Shown here one piece after another: positions 35,635 through 43,651 of a DNA stretch of 50,695 nt. Positions within the stretch are counted from its first letter, which is position 1. Every line of letters starts with the position of its first letter. A program made the translations under genes and the position numbers. The DNA is from Flaviaestuariibacter flavus (GTDB taxonomy: Bacteria > Bacteroidota > Bacteroidia > Chitinophagales > Chitinophagaceae), in assembly GCF_004337505.1 (NCBI RefSeq), contig NZ_SJZI01000004.1, forward strand, positions 69,745 to 120,439. Reading direction: 5' to 3'. The notes beneath the pieces are model-generated. The model was not told where the DNA came from. It saw only the letters and a list, made by a program, of their open reading frames with translations, and did not search any database.

Positions 35635-37836
35635 TCAAATTGCTATCCTTTCGGTGCGGGCGCGGTGGCCGAGTGCCGCGAGGCAGCGCGCGATGGCGTC
35701 TCCGAGACCGGGCAGCCGGATGCCCTTGCTGCTCCGCAGGGCGCTTTGCTTCGGACGTTGCGCGGGCCAGCGCAGGAGGCGGTGCGGCACGGCTTCCACC
35801 TGGTTTTCGTCGTAGCCGGCACGCCGGGCTATCTGGCGGGCAAACTGCGCCCAGCTTACCGCATTGCGGTTGGCAACATGGCAGATGCCCTGCTCGCCGT
35901 CGAGCAGCAGGTCGAGTGCGGCGTGCACGAGGTCGGGCACATAGGTGGGCGTAACCACAAGGTCGCCGGCGGCGCGAACCCGGCGACCTTCTTCAAGATC
36001 GCGGAGCACAGCTGCCAGGAAATTGTGTTCGTCCCAGGGACCGAAAAACGCGCTCGTACGGATGACCACCGCGCCGGGGTTTGCGGCAAGCACACCTTGC
36101 TCCGCCTGCATCTTGCTGCGCCCGTAGGCATTGAGGGGCGCGGGCCGATCCGACTCCACATAGGGCTTCCGCTTGTTGCCATCAAAAACGAGGTCGGAAG
36201 AAAAAGTAAGGTAGCGCAGCGCTCTTTCTGCACAAACCGCAGCGAGCAGGATCGCGCCGTCGGCATTTACATGCCGGCAGGCATCCTCGTCCCGCTCGGC
36301 ACCGTCGACGTTCACATAACCCGCGGCGTTCACCACACCCCAGGGGTCATGCTTGTCAAATGCTTTATGGATCGAAGCAGGATCGGTGAGATCGAGCTCG
36401 TAGCGTCCCAACAAAACAAAGTGAATATGGCGCTCCCTGCAGATGTGGCTGAAGGCGTTGCCGAGGGTGCCGGTCTTGCCGAGGATCATCAGCGGCCGGC
36501 AGCCCGGAGCTTTGGAGGAGCGGCTGATCGGCACGACGGGCGCACCGCCATAGATCAAACGATCCTTTCGTTCCCACCAGCCCTCGCCGGCCAGCACCGG
36601 GTGGGCACAATCCTGCAGGCTGGTCAGCTCGCGGATGTAGGCTGCCAGCGCCGTTGGCCGTGGCGCGCCGCCGCTGAGACTGAACACACCCGGCTCGTAA
36701 ACGCCCTTCGGTTTCGTTACCAGACGATTCCAGCCGTAAAGTCCAAACAGGGCCCATGCGGTGATGCCGCGGATATCCACATCTTCCTCGTTCAGGCGGT
36801 TCACCGTCTTCCACATCGAATGAAACCAGCGCAGCTGGTCTTCGCGGCGGCTGTGCAGGTGGCACTCGGTGATCGCCATCGGCAGGCGCAGCCGCTCCCA
36901 GGCTTCGCACAGCAACTGGTAAGGACCGCATTGCCTGCCATTCATCGGCGCATGTACGGTGTGGATATCGGCATAGCGGTGCCTGCCGTTTCCTCCCCGG
37001 TAGTTTTTTGGATAGCGTCCGAAGTCCTCATCGAGATAACGCTCCGAGGTGAGGTAATAGTTGAAGCCGGCAATATCGGGCACGCAGGGATTATCGATGA
37101 ACCATTGCAGGTCGGCTTCGGGGATGCCGTTCTGCAGCATAAAGCGGTACATCGGCTTTTCCGGCCCGAGTGTTCCGCAAAGCAATTCGTAGGATAGCCA
37201 GCGGCGCTCGTTCTCAAAGTCGGCCTGGTACTGCAGCAGCGGGGTGCTGTGGCACTTACCAAGGTCTTCGGTCTGCACCAGCTTCGCCTGCGGATTCACC
37301 GCGCGTATTTCGCGCATTGCGAGCACCGTGGCCTTGCATTCGCTCAGCAGGATGCGGAAGAACGTATTGTAGTCGCGCCCATGCGGGTACCAGTGCCCGT
37401 AAAGACCGCAAAAACGCGCGGTGGTGAGCGGCTCGTTCACCGGCGTGTAGTGATCGATCCAGGGAAAGCGTTCGGCTACCTGGCGGGCGTAGCGGGCGAG
37501 CCCCTGCTCGAAAGAGCCGTCGAAAAAATTGATGCAGGCAGGGCCGCTGCCGTGGTGCACCAGGCCGGCGATGGGCGTGATACCCAGCGCGCGCATCCGG
37601 CCCAGGGTGCCGTCAACGAACGACCAGTCGGGCACGCCAGCAGCGCCCGGCAGGTGCCGCTCCCACAACACGGGGTAGCGCAGCGTGCGGATGCCGAGGC
37701 CGGCTACGCGATCGATATCGGCTACCCCACGCGTGTAGTGTCCGGCATATTCAGCCTGATCGAAGTATTGGTCGCCAACGCGGTTGATGGTACATTCCAT
37801 ACCGCCCCATATTGCCACGGGTGATTTCAAATTCAT
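35635..37836 (-). CDS. fusion of GH1-like glycosidase and RmlD-like reductase
   Basis: A 733-residue two-domain protein. Residues 1-410 are a family 1 glycoside-hydrolase-like barrel: acid/base Glu135 in YTPVNEP, nucleophile candidate Glu324 in AITECHLH, and a C-terminal WALFGLYGWN (361-370) at the place of the GH1 W(S/A)LxDNxEW motif. Residues 447-733 are an RmlD/SDR domain: GKTGTLG (453-459), FSSDLVFDG with Ser547, and YGRSK with Tyr571 and Lys575. RmlD reduces dTDP-4-keto-rhamnose with NADPH. Pairing a glycosidase with a nucleotide-sugar reductase in one chain is unusual. The start is the ATG at 37836 (MNLKSPVAIWGGME); the frame stays open to 37986, but only with a TTG inside a -7-like box. 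No other sugar-nucleotide genes are nearby. Confidence 0.88.
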   Translation of the reverse strand: MNLKSPVAIWGGMECTINRVGDQYFDQAEYAGHYTRGVADIDRVAGLGIRTLRYPVLWERHLPGAAGVPDWSFVDGTLGRMRALGITPIAGLVHHGSGPACINFFDGSFEQGLARYARQVAERFPWIDHYTPVNEPLTTARFCGLYGHWYPHGRDYNTFFRILLSECKATVLAMREIRAVNPQAKLVQTEDLGKCHSTPLLQYQADFENERRWLSYELLCGTLGPEKPMYRFMLQNGIPEADLQWFIDNPCVPDIAGFNYYLTSERYLDEDFGRYPKNYRGGNGRHRYADIHTVHAPMNGRQCGPYQLLCEAWERLRLPMAITECHLHSRREDQLRWFHSMWKTVNRLNEEDVDIRGITAWALFGLYGWNRLVTKPKGVYEPGVFSLSGGAPRPTALAAYIRELTSLQDCAHPVLAGEGWWERKDRLIYGGAPVVPISRSSKAPGCRPLMILGKTGTLGNAFSHICRERHIHFVLLGRYELDLTDPASIHKAFDKHDPWGVVNAAGYVNVDGAERDEDACRHVNADGAILLAAVCAERALRYLTFSSDLVFDGNKRKPYVESDRPAPLNAYGRSKMQAEQGVLAANPGAVVIRTSAFFGPWDEHNFLAAVLRDLEEGRRVRAAGDLVVTPTYVPDLVHAALDLLLDGEQGICHVANRNAVSWAQFARQIARRAGYDENQVEAVPHRLLRWPAQRPKQSALRSSKGIRLPGLGDAIARCLAALGHRARTERIAI

Positions 37837-38182
37837 AGGGTCGCTTTCGTGAAGGCCCGGGGGCCAATAGCTCCTGCCGAGTACGACCGGCAGAAGCCGC
37901 CTTCCTTCCACCGTATAAATACGGTCGGCGGACAGGTACAAGCGGGAGACTTCACTCCCGCCCCTATTGATCAAACAAGGAGCCAAAGTAGGATATTATT
38001 CCACATCCAGGCCGGGCGCAGTTATCCACAAGGCAAACCTACACCACCGTGCATAGCCGCGCTTCCGCTACCCTGCGATGCAGGACCGGCGGGCTTTACA
38101 AGGCTCGGGGAGCGCGGAAACCGACAAAAAATTTTCCATACCCAGACAAATTATGCATAACTACCTTATGTATATTCGCTCC
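37837..38182. promoter_or_regulatory. divergent regulatory region, GH1-RmlD gene and PadR gene
   Basis: This 346-bp gap holds no gene I can support. For the minus gene, TACTTTG at 37984-37990 (minus strand) may be its -7 box, which would give a leader of about 140 nt containing the palindrome ACCGTATAAATACGGT (37910-37925) and the hairpin GCGGGAG-ACTTCA-CTCCCGC (37942-37961). For the plus gene, TATATTCG at 38171-38178 ends 4 nt before the PadR ATG, and the direct repeats TTATGCATA (38151-38159) and TTATGTATA (38166-38174) overlap it. Confidence 0.5.
38151..38174 (+). promoter_or_regulatory. possible PadR operator, 15-nt direct repeat
   Basis: TTATGCATA and TTATGTATA are repeated with a 15-nt period over the likely -7 box of the PadR gene, a position suited to autorepression. 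PadR operators are more often inverted repeats, so this is tentative. Confidence 0.35.
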
Positions 38183-38524
38183 ATGAGCACGAATAACCCC
38201 TTGTTCAAAGGGTCGCTGACGACGATCATCCTCAAGCTGCTGAGCGAGGGGGACCGCATGTATGGCTACGAGATCACCCGCAGGGTGAAGGAGCTGAGCA
38301 GCGGCGGCCTCCAGCTTACCGAAGGCGCCCTGTACCCGGCCCTGCACCGGCTTGAGGCCGACGGCCTTGTTGAAGTGAGCATGGAATACGTTGGAAACCG
38401 GCCACGCAAATACTACCGGCTTACCCAGCACGGAAAAAAAGAAACGAAGAGCCGCATCGCCGAGGTGGAAGCCTTTATCGGGCAATTGCAGCTGTTGCTC
38501 AACCTGAATCCCGGACTCCGTTAA
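38183..38524 (+). CDS. PadR family transcriptional regulator
   Basis: A 113-residue winged-helix regulator of the short PadR class (MSTNNPLFKGSLTTIILKLL). The signature GYEITRRVKELSSGGLQLTEGALYPALHRLEADGLV, here split by its turn near residue 45, covers helix-turn-helix and wing; RPRKYYRLTQHGKK is the wing-end motif. A C-terminal helix dimerises. Short PadR proteins usually control a membrane protein encoded next to them, and the next gene, 11 nt away, is exactly that. The start is the ATG at 38183; an upstream ATG at 38078 would add 35 residues unlike the family. Autoregulation at the direct repeat in front is likely but unproven. Confidence 0.92.
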   Translation: MSTNNPLFKGSLTTIILKLLSEGDRMYGYEITRRVKELSSGGLQLTEGALYPALHRLEADGLVEVSMEYVGNRPRKYYRLTQHGKKETKSRIAEVEAFIGQLQLLLNLNPGLR

Positions 38525-38535
38525 CCTAACCGCAT

Positions 38536-39195
38536 ATGGAACTTAGCAAGGAACAAATCGAACGACTTTTCCAGTTTACGAAAAAGAAATACGTTCATTG
38601 GTACGACCTGCAGGCCGAGCTGGTAGACCACCTGGCCACCCGTATTGAAGAAGAGCAGGTACAGAACCCGGCACTTGATTTCGAGCGGGCGCTGGCAAAA
38701 GTGTATGACGGCTTCGGCATTTTCGGGTTCGCGCATATCGTTCAGCAAAAGTCGGCGCAACTAGAGCGCTCCTCGCGGCGGCTGTGGTGGAGAAGCTTCC
38801 GCGAGTTTTTCGGTTGGCCGAAAATCGTATTGCTGGCGGCCTCGCTGTGGTTGCTCTGGCAGTTGGCCCACCAGTTTCCCGGCATTTTCACCTTTGGTGG
38901 CTTCGTGGTAGCATTCCTCGTTTCGGAAATACAGCTCTGGCGCTACCGCCTTGCCCTGCGCAAGGCTAGCCGGCCACTGCTGCTGCTCGAGCTGAGCCCG
39001 CTGCGTTATACCTCAGGGTTTTTCTTTTTCCAGTTTATTGAGAGCGCCAGTAAAGTGCACCCGACGGGCCTGTTTGTCTTCGGCGTCATCAGCCTCCTGT
39101 GCGTGCTGATCAATATTGCATCGTACCGCGCGCACAAGCGGGTGCAGGCGGAGGCGGAAGCGCTCTACCCCGAGGCCTTTGCAAAGGCTTGGTAA
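38536..39195 (+). CDS. membrane protein paired with PadR regulator
   Basis: A 219-residue protein. The N-terminal 60 residues form a helical HAAS-like domain (YDLQAELVDHLATRIEEEQ...ALAKVYDGFG), which in PadR-linked membrane proteins is the part that couples to the regulator. Four membrane helices follow at about residues 92-110, 115-135, 155-170 and 180-197. No enzyme motif is visible. The gene starts 11 nt after the PadR stop, so the two are cotranscribed. The role is probably membrane-stress or signal-linked regulation with PadR, inferred from the pairing. Confidence 0.82.
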   Translation: MELSKEQIERLFQFTKKKYVHWYDLQAELVDHLATRIEEEQVQNPALDFERALAKVYDGFGIFGFAHIVQQKSAQLERSSRRLWWRSFREFFGWPKIVLLAASLWLLWQLAHQFPGIFTFGGFVVAFLVSEIQLWRYRLALRKASRPLLLLELSPLRYTSGFFFFQFIESASKVHPTGLFVFGVISLLCVLINIASYRAHKRVQAEAEALYPEAFAKAW

Positions 39196-39222
39196 GGCAG
39201 ATTATTCTCCGGGAACCAAGAA

Positions 39223-39444
39223 CTACCAGATAATCTCCCAGCGGCCGTCGGCGTCTTTGGTGTACGACATGCCATTGCTCATCTCATGCATTTCGTGTCC
39301 CGACTTCGGGTCGATGCCGGCGCGGATCTCGTACACCCGTACGCCGTTGTTTTCCCGGGTCAGGTAGACCACCAATGCATTGAGCGTGGGTTGTACGTCG
39401 TGCAGCCACTGCTCGTCGCCCTCTTTTACAAATGCCTGGCTCAT
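39223..39444 (-). CDS. small conserved protein, 73 aa
   Basis: A 73-residue soluble protein (MSQAFVKEGDEQWLHDVQP...). The pattern FVKEGDxQWLHDVxPTxNAL, LTRENNGVRVYE and EMSNGMSYTKDxDGRW is one I recognise from small proteins of unknown function in many Bacteroidota, so the ORF is real despite its size. No signal peptide or membrane segment is present. It is convergent with the PadR-linked membrane gene. Its stop region carries AGATTAT/ATAATCT (39199-39236), which could form a weak hairpin between the convergent genes. Confidence 0.8.
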   Translation of the reverse strand: MSQAFVKEGDEQWLHDVQPTLNALVVYLTRENNGVRVYEIRAGIDPKSGHEMHEMSNGMSYTKDADGRWEIIW

Positions 39445-39495
39445 TATTCGGGTTTGTGGTAGCGGTGAAAAAAGTGTGCCTGTTTAAGCCACAAA

Positions 39496-39572
39496 CGTGA
39501 ATCGTGAATCCTTGCGGCACGACGAGTCTGGCCTCTATTACCTTACTGAGTTCAACTTTTCACGGCTCACGA
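39496..39572. repeat. inverted tandem-word element, CGTGAAT family
   Basis: The left arm CGTGAATCGTGAATC (39496-39510) is a tandem of CGTGAAT; the right arm near 39557-39572 (TTTTCACGGCTCACG) is its approximate complement, 11 of 14 pairs. The right arm overlaps the pirin stop codon. Confidence 0.5.
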
Positions 39573-40493
39573 CAACGGTTCCGGTGGCGGCACCGGCGCG
39601 GGGCCGCCGGCAGGCTTTGATTTGTCTTCGGGCAGCGGCACAAACTCGTGGTTATCGTTGGGTGGCAGCATGATGCGCCCTTCTTTCCAGTCCGACTTCG
39701 CCTGCTCGATCCGCTCGCGGCGCGAATGGACGAAGTTCCACCAGATAAAGCGGTCGCCCACGGGCTCCCCACCCAGCAGCATCAGCGTTGCCGGTGTGTG
39801 GGCTACGATCAGCGGATCGACGCCGCGTGTGAATACCAGCATCTGGCCTTCGTGGTAAAACTGCCCGCCGACCTCAATGCTTCCCTTGGCTACATAAGCG
39901 GCCCGCTCGCTGTGCTCGGGTGGCAGGCCAAAACGCCCGCCGGCTTCAAGCACTACGTGGAGGTAAAACAGCGGCGAATGCGTACGCACCCCGTTGCGCA
40001 GGCCATAGGCGTCGCCGGCGATCAGGCGCATCCAGAAGCCCTTCTCTTCGAAAATGGGCAGCTCACCGGGCTTGTAGTTGAAGAAGGTGGGCGCATCTTC
40101 CTCGCTGGCTTCCGGCAGTGCCACCCAGGTCTGTATCATCTCCAGGTTGCCACCGGCAAGGGCCGCGGGATCTTCGAAGCGCTCGGAGTGCGCGATACCG
40201 CGCCCGGCAGTCATCCAGTTCACTTCGCCGGGACGGATCACCTGCTCCACGCCAAGCGAGTCGCGGTGCGTCACCTGTCCGCCGAAGAGGTAAGAAACCG
40301 TTGACAGGCCGATATGCGGATGGGGCAGCACGTCGAGTGATGAAATTGCTTCGGGCGCTTCCTTAACGGGACCGGCGTGATCCATAAAGATGAAGGGTCC
40401 TACCATGCGGCGGGAGCGGAACGGGAGGATGCGCCGAACATCCAGGTGTTCGCTGATGGCGGCGTGGCGGGCATCGATGACGAGGTCGAGCAT
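39567..40493 (-). CDS. pirin family protein
   Basis: A 308-residue bicupin pirin. The N-terminal cupin has the metal-binding set PHPHIGLSTVSYLF and HRDSLG, with the second half MTAGRGIAHSE (His and Glu ligands); the C-terminal cupin begins near FYLHVVLEAGGRFGLPPEHSE and lacks an obvious metal set, as in pirins. Bacterial pirins include quercetin dioxygenases and regulators; the activity cannot be predicted. The C-terminus ends in a Pro-rich tail (KPAGGPAPVPPPEPLS), longer than usual. The minus strand has TAACTTTA about 35 nt upstream as a possible -7 box. Monocistronic. Confidence 0.92.
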   Translation of the reverse strand: MLDLVIDARHAAISEHLDVRRILPFRSRRMVGPFIFMDHAGPVKEAPEAISSLDVLPHPHIGLSTVSYLFGGQVTHRDSLGVEQVIRPGEVNWMTAGRGIAHSERFEDPAALAGGNLEMIQTWVALPEASEEDAPTFFNYKPGELPIFEEKGFWMRLIAGDAYGLRNGVRTHSPLFYLHVVLEAGGRFGLPPEHSERAAYVAKGSIEVGGQFYHEGQMLVFTRGVDPLIVAHTPATLMLLGGEPVGDRFIWWNFVHSRRERIEQAKSDWKEGRIMLPPNDNHEFVPLPEDKSKPAGGPAPVPPPEPLS

Positions 40494-40554
40494 ATATTGA
40501 TTGATTAAAATGCGGCCTCATAAAGTTAGCGCGAAGCCAGAGGCGCTGAAACGC

Positions 40555-43437
40555 CTATGCCAGCAGTCGCAGCCACTCCTCACGGGTAAATGATGGCATG
40601 AAAGCGCTGTCACTTTTTACCAGCTGGCTACCGAGCGCACGCTTCTCTTCCTGCAGCTTCATCATCTTTTCCTCGATGGTGTCGGGACAGATGAGGCGCA
40701 GGGCCACCACTTTTTTCGTTTGCCCGATGCGGTGCGCGCGGTCGATGGCCTGCTGCTCCACGGCAGGGTTCCACCAGGGATCAACGAGGTATACGTAATC
40801 GGCCTCGGTGAGGTTGAGCCCCGTGCCACCGGCTTTGAGCGATACGAGAAACACCTGCACACCGGGCTCCCCGCGGAAACGCCGGACGGCTCCTTCGCGG
40901 TCGCGGGTGGCGCCGGTAAGCCAGGAATAACCAATGCCGCGGGCGTCGAACTCTTTGCGGATAAGCGCGAGCATCGAAACGAACTGCGAGAACACGAGCA
41001 CCTTGTGGCCGGCGGCGCTGTTTTCAAGATGGTCGAGCAATTGCGCGATCTTGGAAGAAGCGTCACCTTCCACATCCTCATCACCCGAAAGCAGGGGCGA
41101 GTTGCAGATAAGGCGCAGCTTTGTAAGTCCGCGCAGCACATGCATGGGATGGTTCTCCAGTTCCTCCGAAGGCATTCCTTCAAGCCATGCCTTGAATTCG
41201 GCGGCACAGGCGTCGTATTGCCGCCGTTGCGCTTCACCCATGGGACAATGGAGCACCATTTCGGTACGCTCGGGCAGCTCGGCGGCCACCTGCTCCTTGG
41301 TGCGCCGCAGCACAAAGGGCGCAATGCGTTGCTGCAGGTCGGCCGCGCGGCGGCTGTCCTTGAACTGATCGATGGGAATCGAAAACAACGCGCGGAAAGC
41401 CCGTGGCGTTCCGAGCAGTCCCGGGCAGGCAATGGAGAGCTGCGCATACAGGTCGAGCGAGCGGTTCTCGAAGGGAGTGCCCGTCAGCGTGAAGCGGTTG
41501 CGCGCCCGGATGCGGCTCACCATTTCATAGCGCAGCGAAGAAGGGTTCTTGATGTTTTGCGCCTCGTCGAGCAGCAGCAGGTTGAACTCCTGCTGTTGCA
41601 ACCACTGGCTGTCGGACAGCAAGGTGCCATAGGTGGTCAGCACCAGGTCGTAATCACCGAGCCGGCGCAGCACGCCGGCACGGCCCGTGCCGTGCAGCAC
41701 CACTACCTGCAGGCCTGGTGCAAAGCGAGCGCACTCTTCCTTCCAATTAAATAACAGCGAGGTGGGCATCACCACCAGCGAGGGGCCGCTTCGTCCCAGT
41801 TCTTTTTGCAGCAGCAACAACGCAATGGCCTGCACGGTCTTGCCCAGGCCCATATCGTCGGCGAGGCAGCCGCCAAAGTTTTGATTATCCAGGAACGCGA
41901 GCCAGTCGAAACCTTCCTTCTGGTAATGCCGGAGGTCAGCGTGCAAAGCTGCGGGGACGGGCGTTGGCGGGACTGCACCGCTGCGTAAAAGGGTCGATTC
42001 AAAAAACGAAACTTCGTGGCGTGTCGCCTCATCGAGCTCCTCATCGCGGAACAACTCACGAACTGTTTTAAAAGCGGTCTTGGGAAGACGCAGCTCTTCA
42101 CCTGTAGCTTCAGCAGCGCCGAACCAGGAGGCGAAGCGTTCGATCCACTCCTCCGGTAATACACCCAGCGAGCCGTCGCCGAGCGCCACGTAACGCTCCT
42201 TGTTGCGTACCGCGCGGCGCAGCGCCTGCAGGCCTGCTTTCTGCCTGCCATAGCGCAGCCCGATGATGGCATTGAACCAGTTAATGCCGCTGCGCACCTG
42301 CACGGAGAGCTGCGGCCGCGCCGCATTGAGCTTGTTTCCTTTCAGCTCGCTGAAGCCCAGCACCGCGATGCCTTCCGCCTGCCATTGAGCTACCGCGTCG
42401 AGAAACCAATGCTCGTCGAGAAAGCGTTTGCGGTGCAGGTAGAAATACGGGAGGTCGCCATCCACCTGTTCGACAAAATGCGGGTGCTGTCGCAGCAGCA
42501 GTGCGGTGAAGTCGCGTTCGGCGCTGCTGTCGCGCTGCAGCTGGAGCAGGCCTCCCTTCGCATCGGGCGCATAGACCGAGCGACGCGAGCGCACCGGCAC
42601 CTCGGTAACGCCATATTTCATTACAGGCGTGATCAGCACATAGGGTCCGAGGGCGGAGAGATAAATCAGCCGCTCCGGAACGGTATAAAGACCGGTGTCG
42701 CGCGCGTCGTCGGCGGCGAGGGTACGCGCAAAAGCGTAGACTACTGTTATCCGCTCCTCCAGCTTCACCAGCAGATCGCGTCGAAACTGCTCAAAATCGG
42801 CGGGTCGTAGGCGCATGCCCGAAGGGTACTGACCAAAGAAACGCACCGCCTTCAGCAGGTGAAAATTCGCGGGCAGGTACCAGGATTCGCCCCGCCGGAC
42901 AAAATACTGGTACTGTAGATCTACGGAGGTCATAATTGTGACCACACCGCCGATCTCGAGGGAAGGCCGGAGGTCATAAAAGCCCTCCTCTTTTGTCACC
43001 AGCAGGGTCAAATCGTGGAGCACGCCACCCTTGCTCACCGGGCGCAGGGAGCCGGCTACGACTTTTTCAGAAAACTCCGGATCGTGCCACCAGAAGCTCC
43101 AGCGGAGCGGGTTGTGCCACACCACGTGCAGCGCCTCCAGGTCGGCCGGGCCGGCAAGCGCCGTGGAGTTGTTCTGGAAACGGCTTACCGCTGCATAAAA
43201 GCGCAGTTCGTCCGGATCCGTGGCCTGCAGCACCGCCTCCAGCGGGTCGATGGGCGTCAGCGGGTTTTTCAGCTTGCCTTCTTTCGTAAGCGGCGCTTCA
43301 TACAGCTCGATACTGAGCTTCTTGTGAAAACGGTAATGCCGCAGCACGATGATCCGTTCTCCCGCAGCAGTTGTGGCGGGAAGGCGTGGTGTTTCAGCGT
43401 GGAGCAGGAGTTCCTGCAGGTCTTTGATCGGCAGCAT
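40555..43437 (-). CDS. SNF2 family DNA/RNA helicase-like ATPase
   Basis: A 960-residue protein. Residues 1-480 are a large region without a domain I can name, with beta-rich blocks such as FVRRGESWYLPANFHL. The SNF2 ATPase follows: motif I DDMGLGKTVQAIALL near residue 530, motif II LLLDEAQNIKNPSS, motif III LTGTPFENRSLDLYAQL, then the C-terminal RecA lobe with LVFSQFVSMLALI, AGGTGLNLTEADYV and motif VI DPWWNPAVEQQAIDRAHRIGQ. The family translocates on DNA and remodels protein-DNA complexes; bacterial members of this type (HepA/RapA-distant) are mostly uncharacterised. It stands alone. The sequence upstream contains a word-repeat arm and a cluster of palindromes. Confidence 0.94.
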   Translation of the reverse strand: MLPIKDLQELLLHAETPRLPATTAAGERIIVLRHYRFHKKLSIELYEAPLTKEGKLKNPLTPIDPLEAVLQATDPDELRFYAAVSRFQNNSTALAGPADLEALHVVWHNPLRWSFWWHDPEFSEKVVAGSLRPVSKGGVLHDLTLLVTKEEGFYDLRPSLEIGGVVTIMTSVDLQYQYFVRRGESWYLPANFHLLKAVRFFGQYPSGMRLRPADFEQFRRDLLVKLEERITVVYAFARTLAADDARDTGLYTVPERLIYLSALGPYVLITPVMKYGVTEVPVRSRRSVYAPDAKGGLLQLQRDSSAERDFTALLLRQHPHFVEQVDGDLPYFYLHRKRFLDEHWFLDAVAQWQAEGIAVLGFSELKGNKLNAARPQLSVQVRSGINWFNAIIGLRYGRQKAGLQALRRAVRNKERYVALGDGSLGVLPEEWIERFASWFGAAEATGEELRLPKTAFKTVRELFRDEELDEATRHEVSFFESTLLRSGAVPPTPVPAALHADLRHYQKEGFDWLAFLDNQNFGGCLADDMGLGKTVQAIALLLLQKELGRSGPSLVVMPTSLLFNWKEECARFAPGLQVVVLHGTGRAGVLRRLGDYDLVLTTYGTLLSDSQWLQQQEFNLLLLDEAQNIKNPSSLRYEMVSRIRARNRFTLTGTPFENRSLDLYAQLSIACPGLLGTPRAFRALFSIPIDQFKDSRRAADLQQRIAPFVLRRTKEQVAAELPERTEMVLHCPMGEAQRRQYDACAAEFKAWLEGMPSEELENHPMHVLRGLTKLRLICNSPLLSGDEDVEGDASSKIAQLLDHLENSAAGHKVLVFSQFVSMLALIRKEFDARGIGYSWLTGATRDREGAVRRFRGEPGVQVFLVSLKAGGTGLNLTEADYVYLVDPWWNPAVEQQAIDRAHRIGQTKKVVALRLICPDTIEEKMMKLQEEKRALGSQLVKSDSAFMPSFTREEWLRLLA

Positions 43438-43479
43438 GAGCGGGAGGCAAGCTACTGAATTTCGAACTGAGGAAGCGTT

Positions 43480-43515
43480 TCTCCCGCAGAGGGCGCGGGG
43501 CGATTCGCAGAGGAC
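43480..43515. repeat. single word-repeat arm, CGCAGAGG type
   Basis: The stretch repeats CCGCAGAGG, GCGCGGGGCG and TCGCAGAGG in a row without a complementary arm. It lies upstream of the SNF2 gene. Similar wording recurs between genes in this phylum, to my recollection. Confidence 0.45.
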
Positions 43516-43572
43516 ACAAGGCTAACTCTTCGTTTACAGTTTTTATTAGACTGTCCTTTAGGTAATAATATG

Positions 43573-43651
43573 CTCGATACAATCGAGGCGTGAGCTCACG
43601 GAGTTTGCACGCCTTCGGCGTGCCGGTTTCTGAATGAGATAATTGCAATTA
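43573..43651. repeat. cluster of four palindromes between SNF2 and type IX protein genes
   Basis: In order: CTCGAT-ACA-ATCGAG (43573-43587), CGTGAGCTCACG (43589-43600), GCACGCC-TTC-GGCGTGC (43607-43623) and TAATTGCAATTA (43640-43651). AGGCGTG (43586-43592) can also pair with CACGCCT (43608-43614), giving an alternative fold. The last one touches the stop of the type IX protein. No T-run follows, so simple termination does not explain them. Confidence 0.65.

Noticed and set aside
35665..37197. 510-codon plus-strand frame opposite the GH1-RmlD gene
   Set aside because: Shadow of a gene with intact catalytic motifs on the minus strand.
37837..37986. N-terminal extension of the GH1-RmlD protein (50 residues)
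   Set aside because: It would start with a TTG in a -7-like box and read through a hairpin and palindrome; the fold begins at MNLKSPVAIW.
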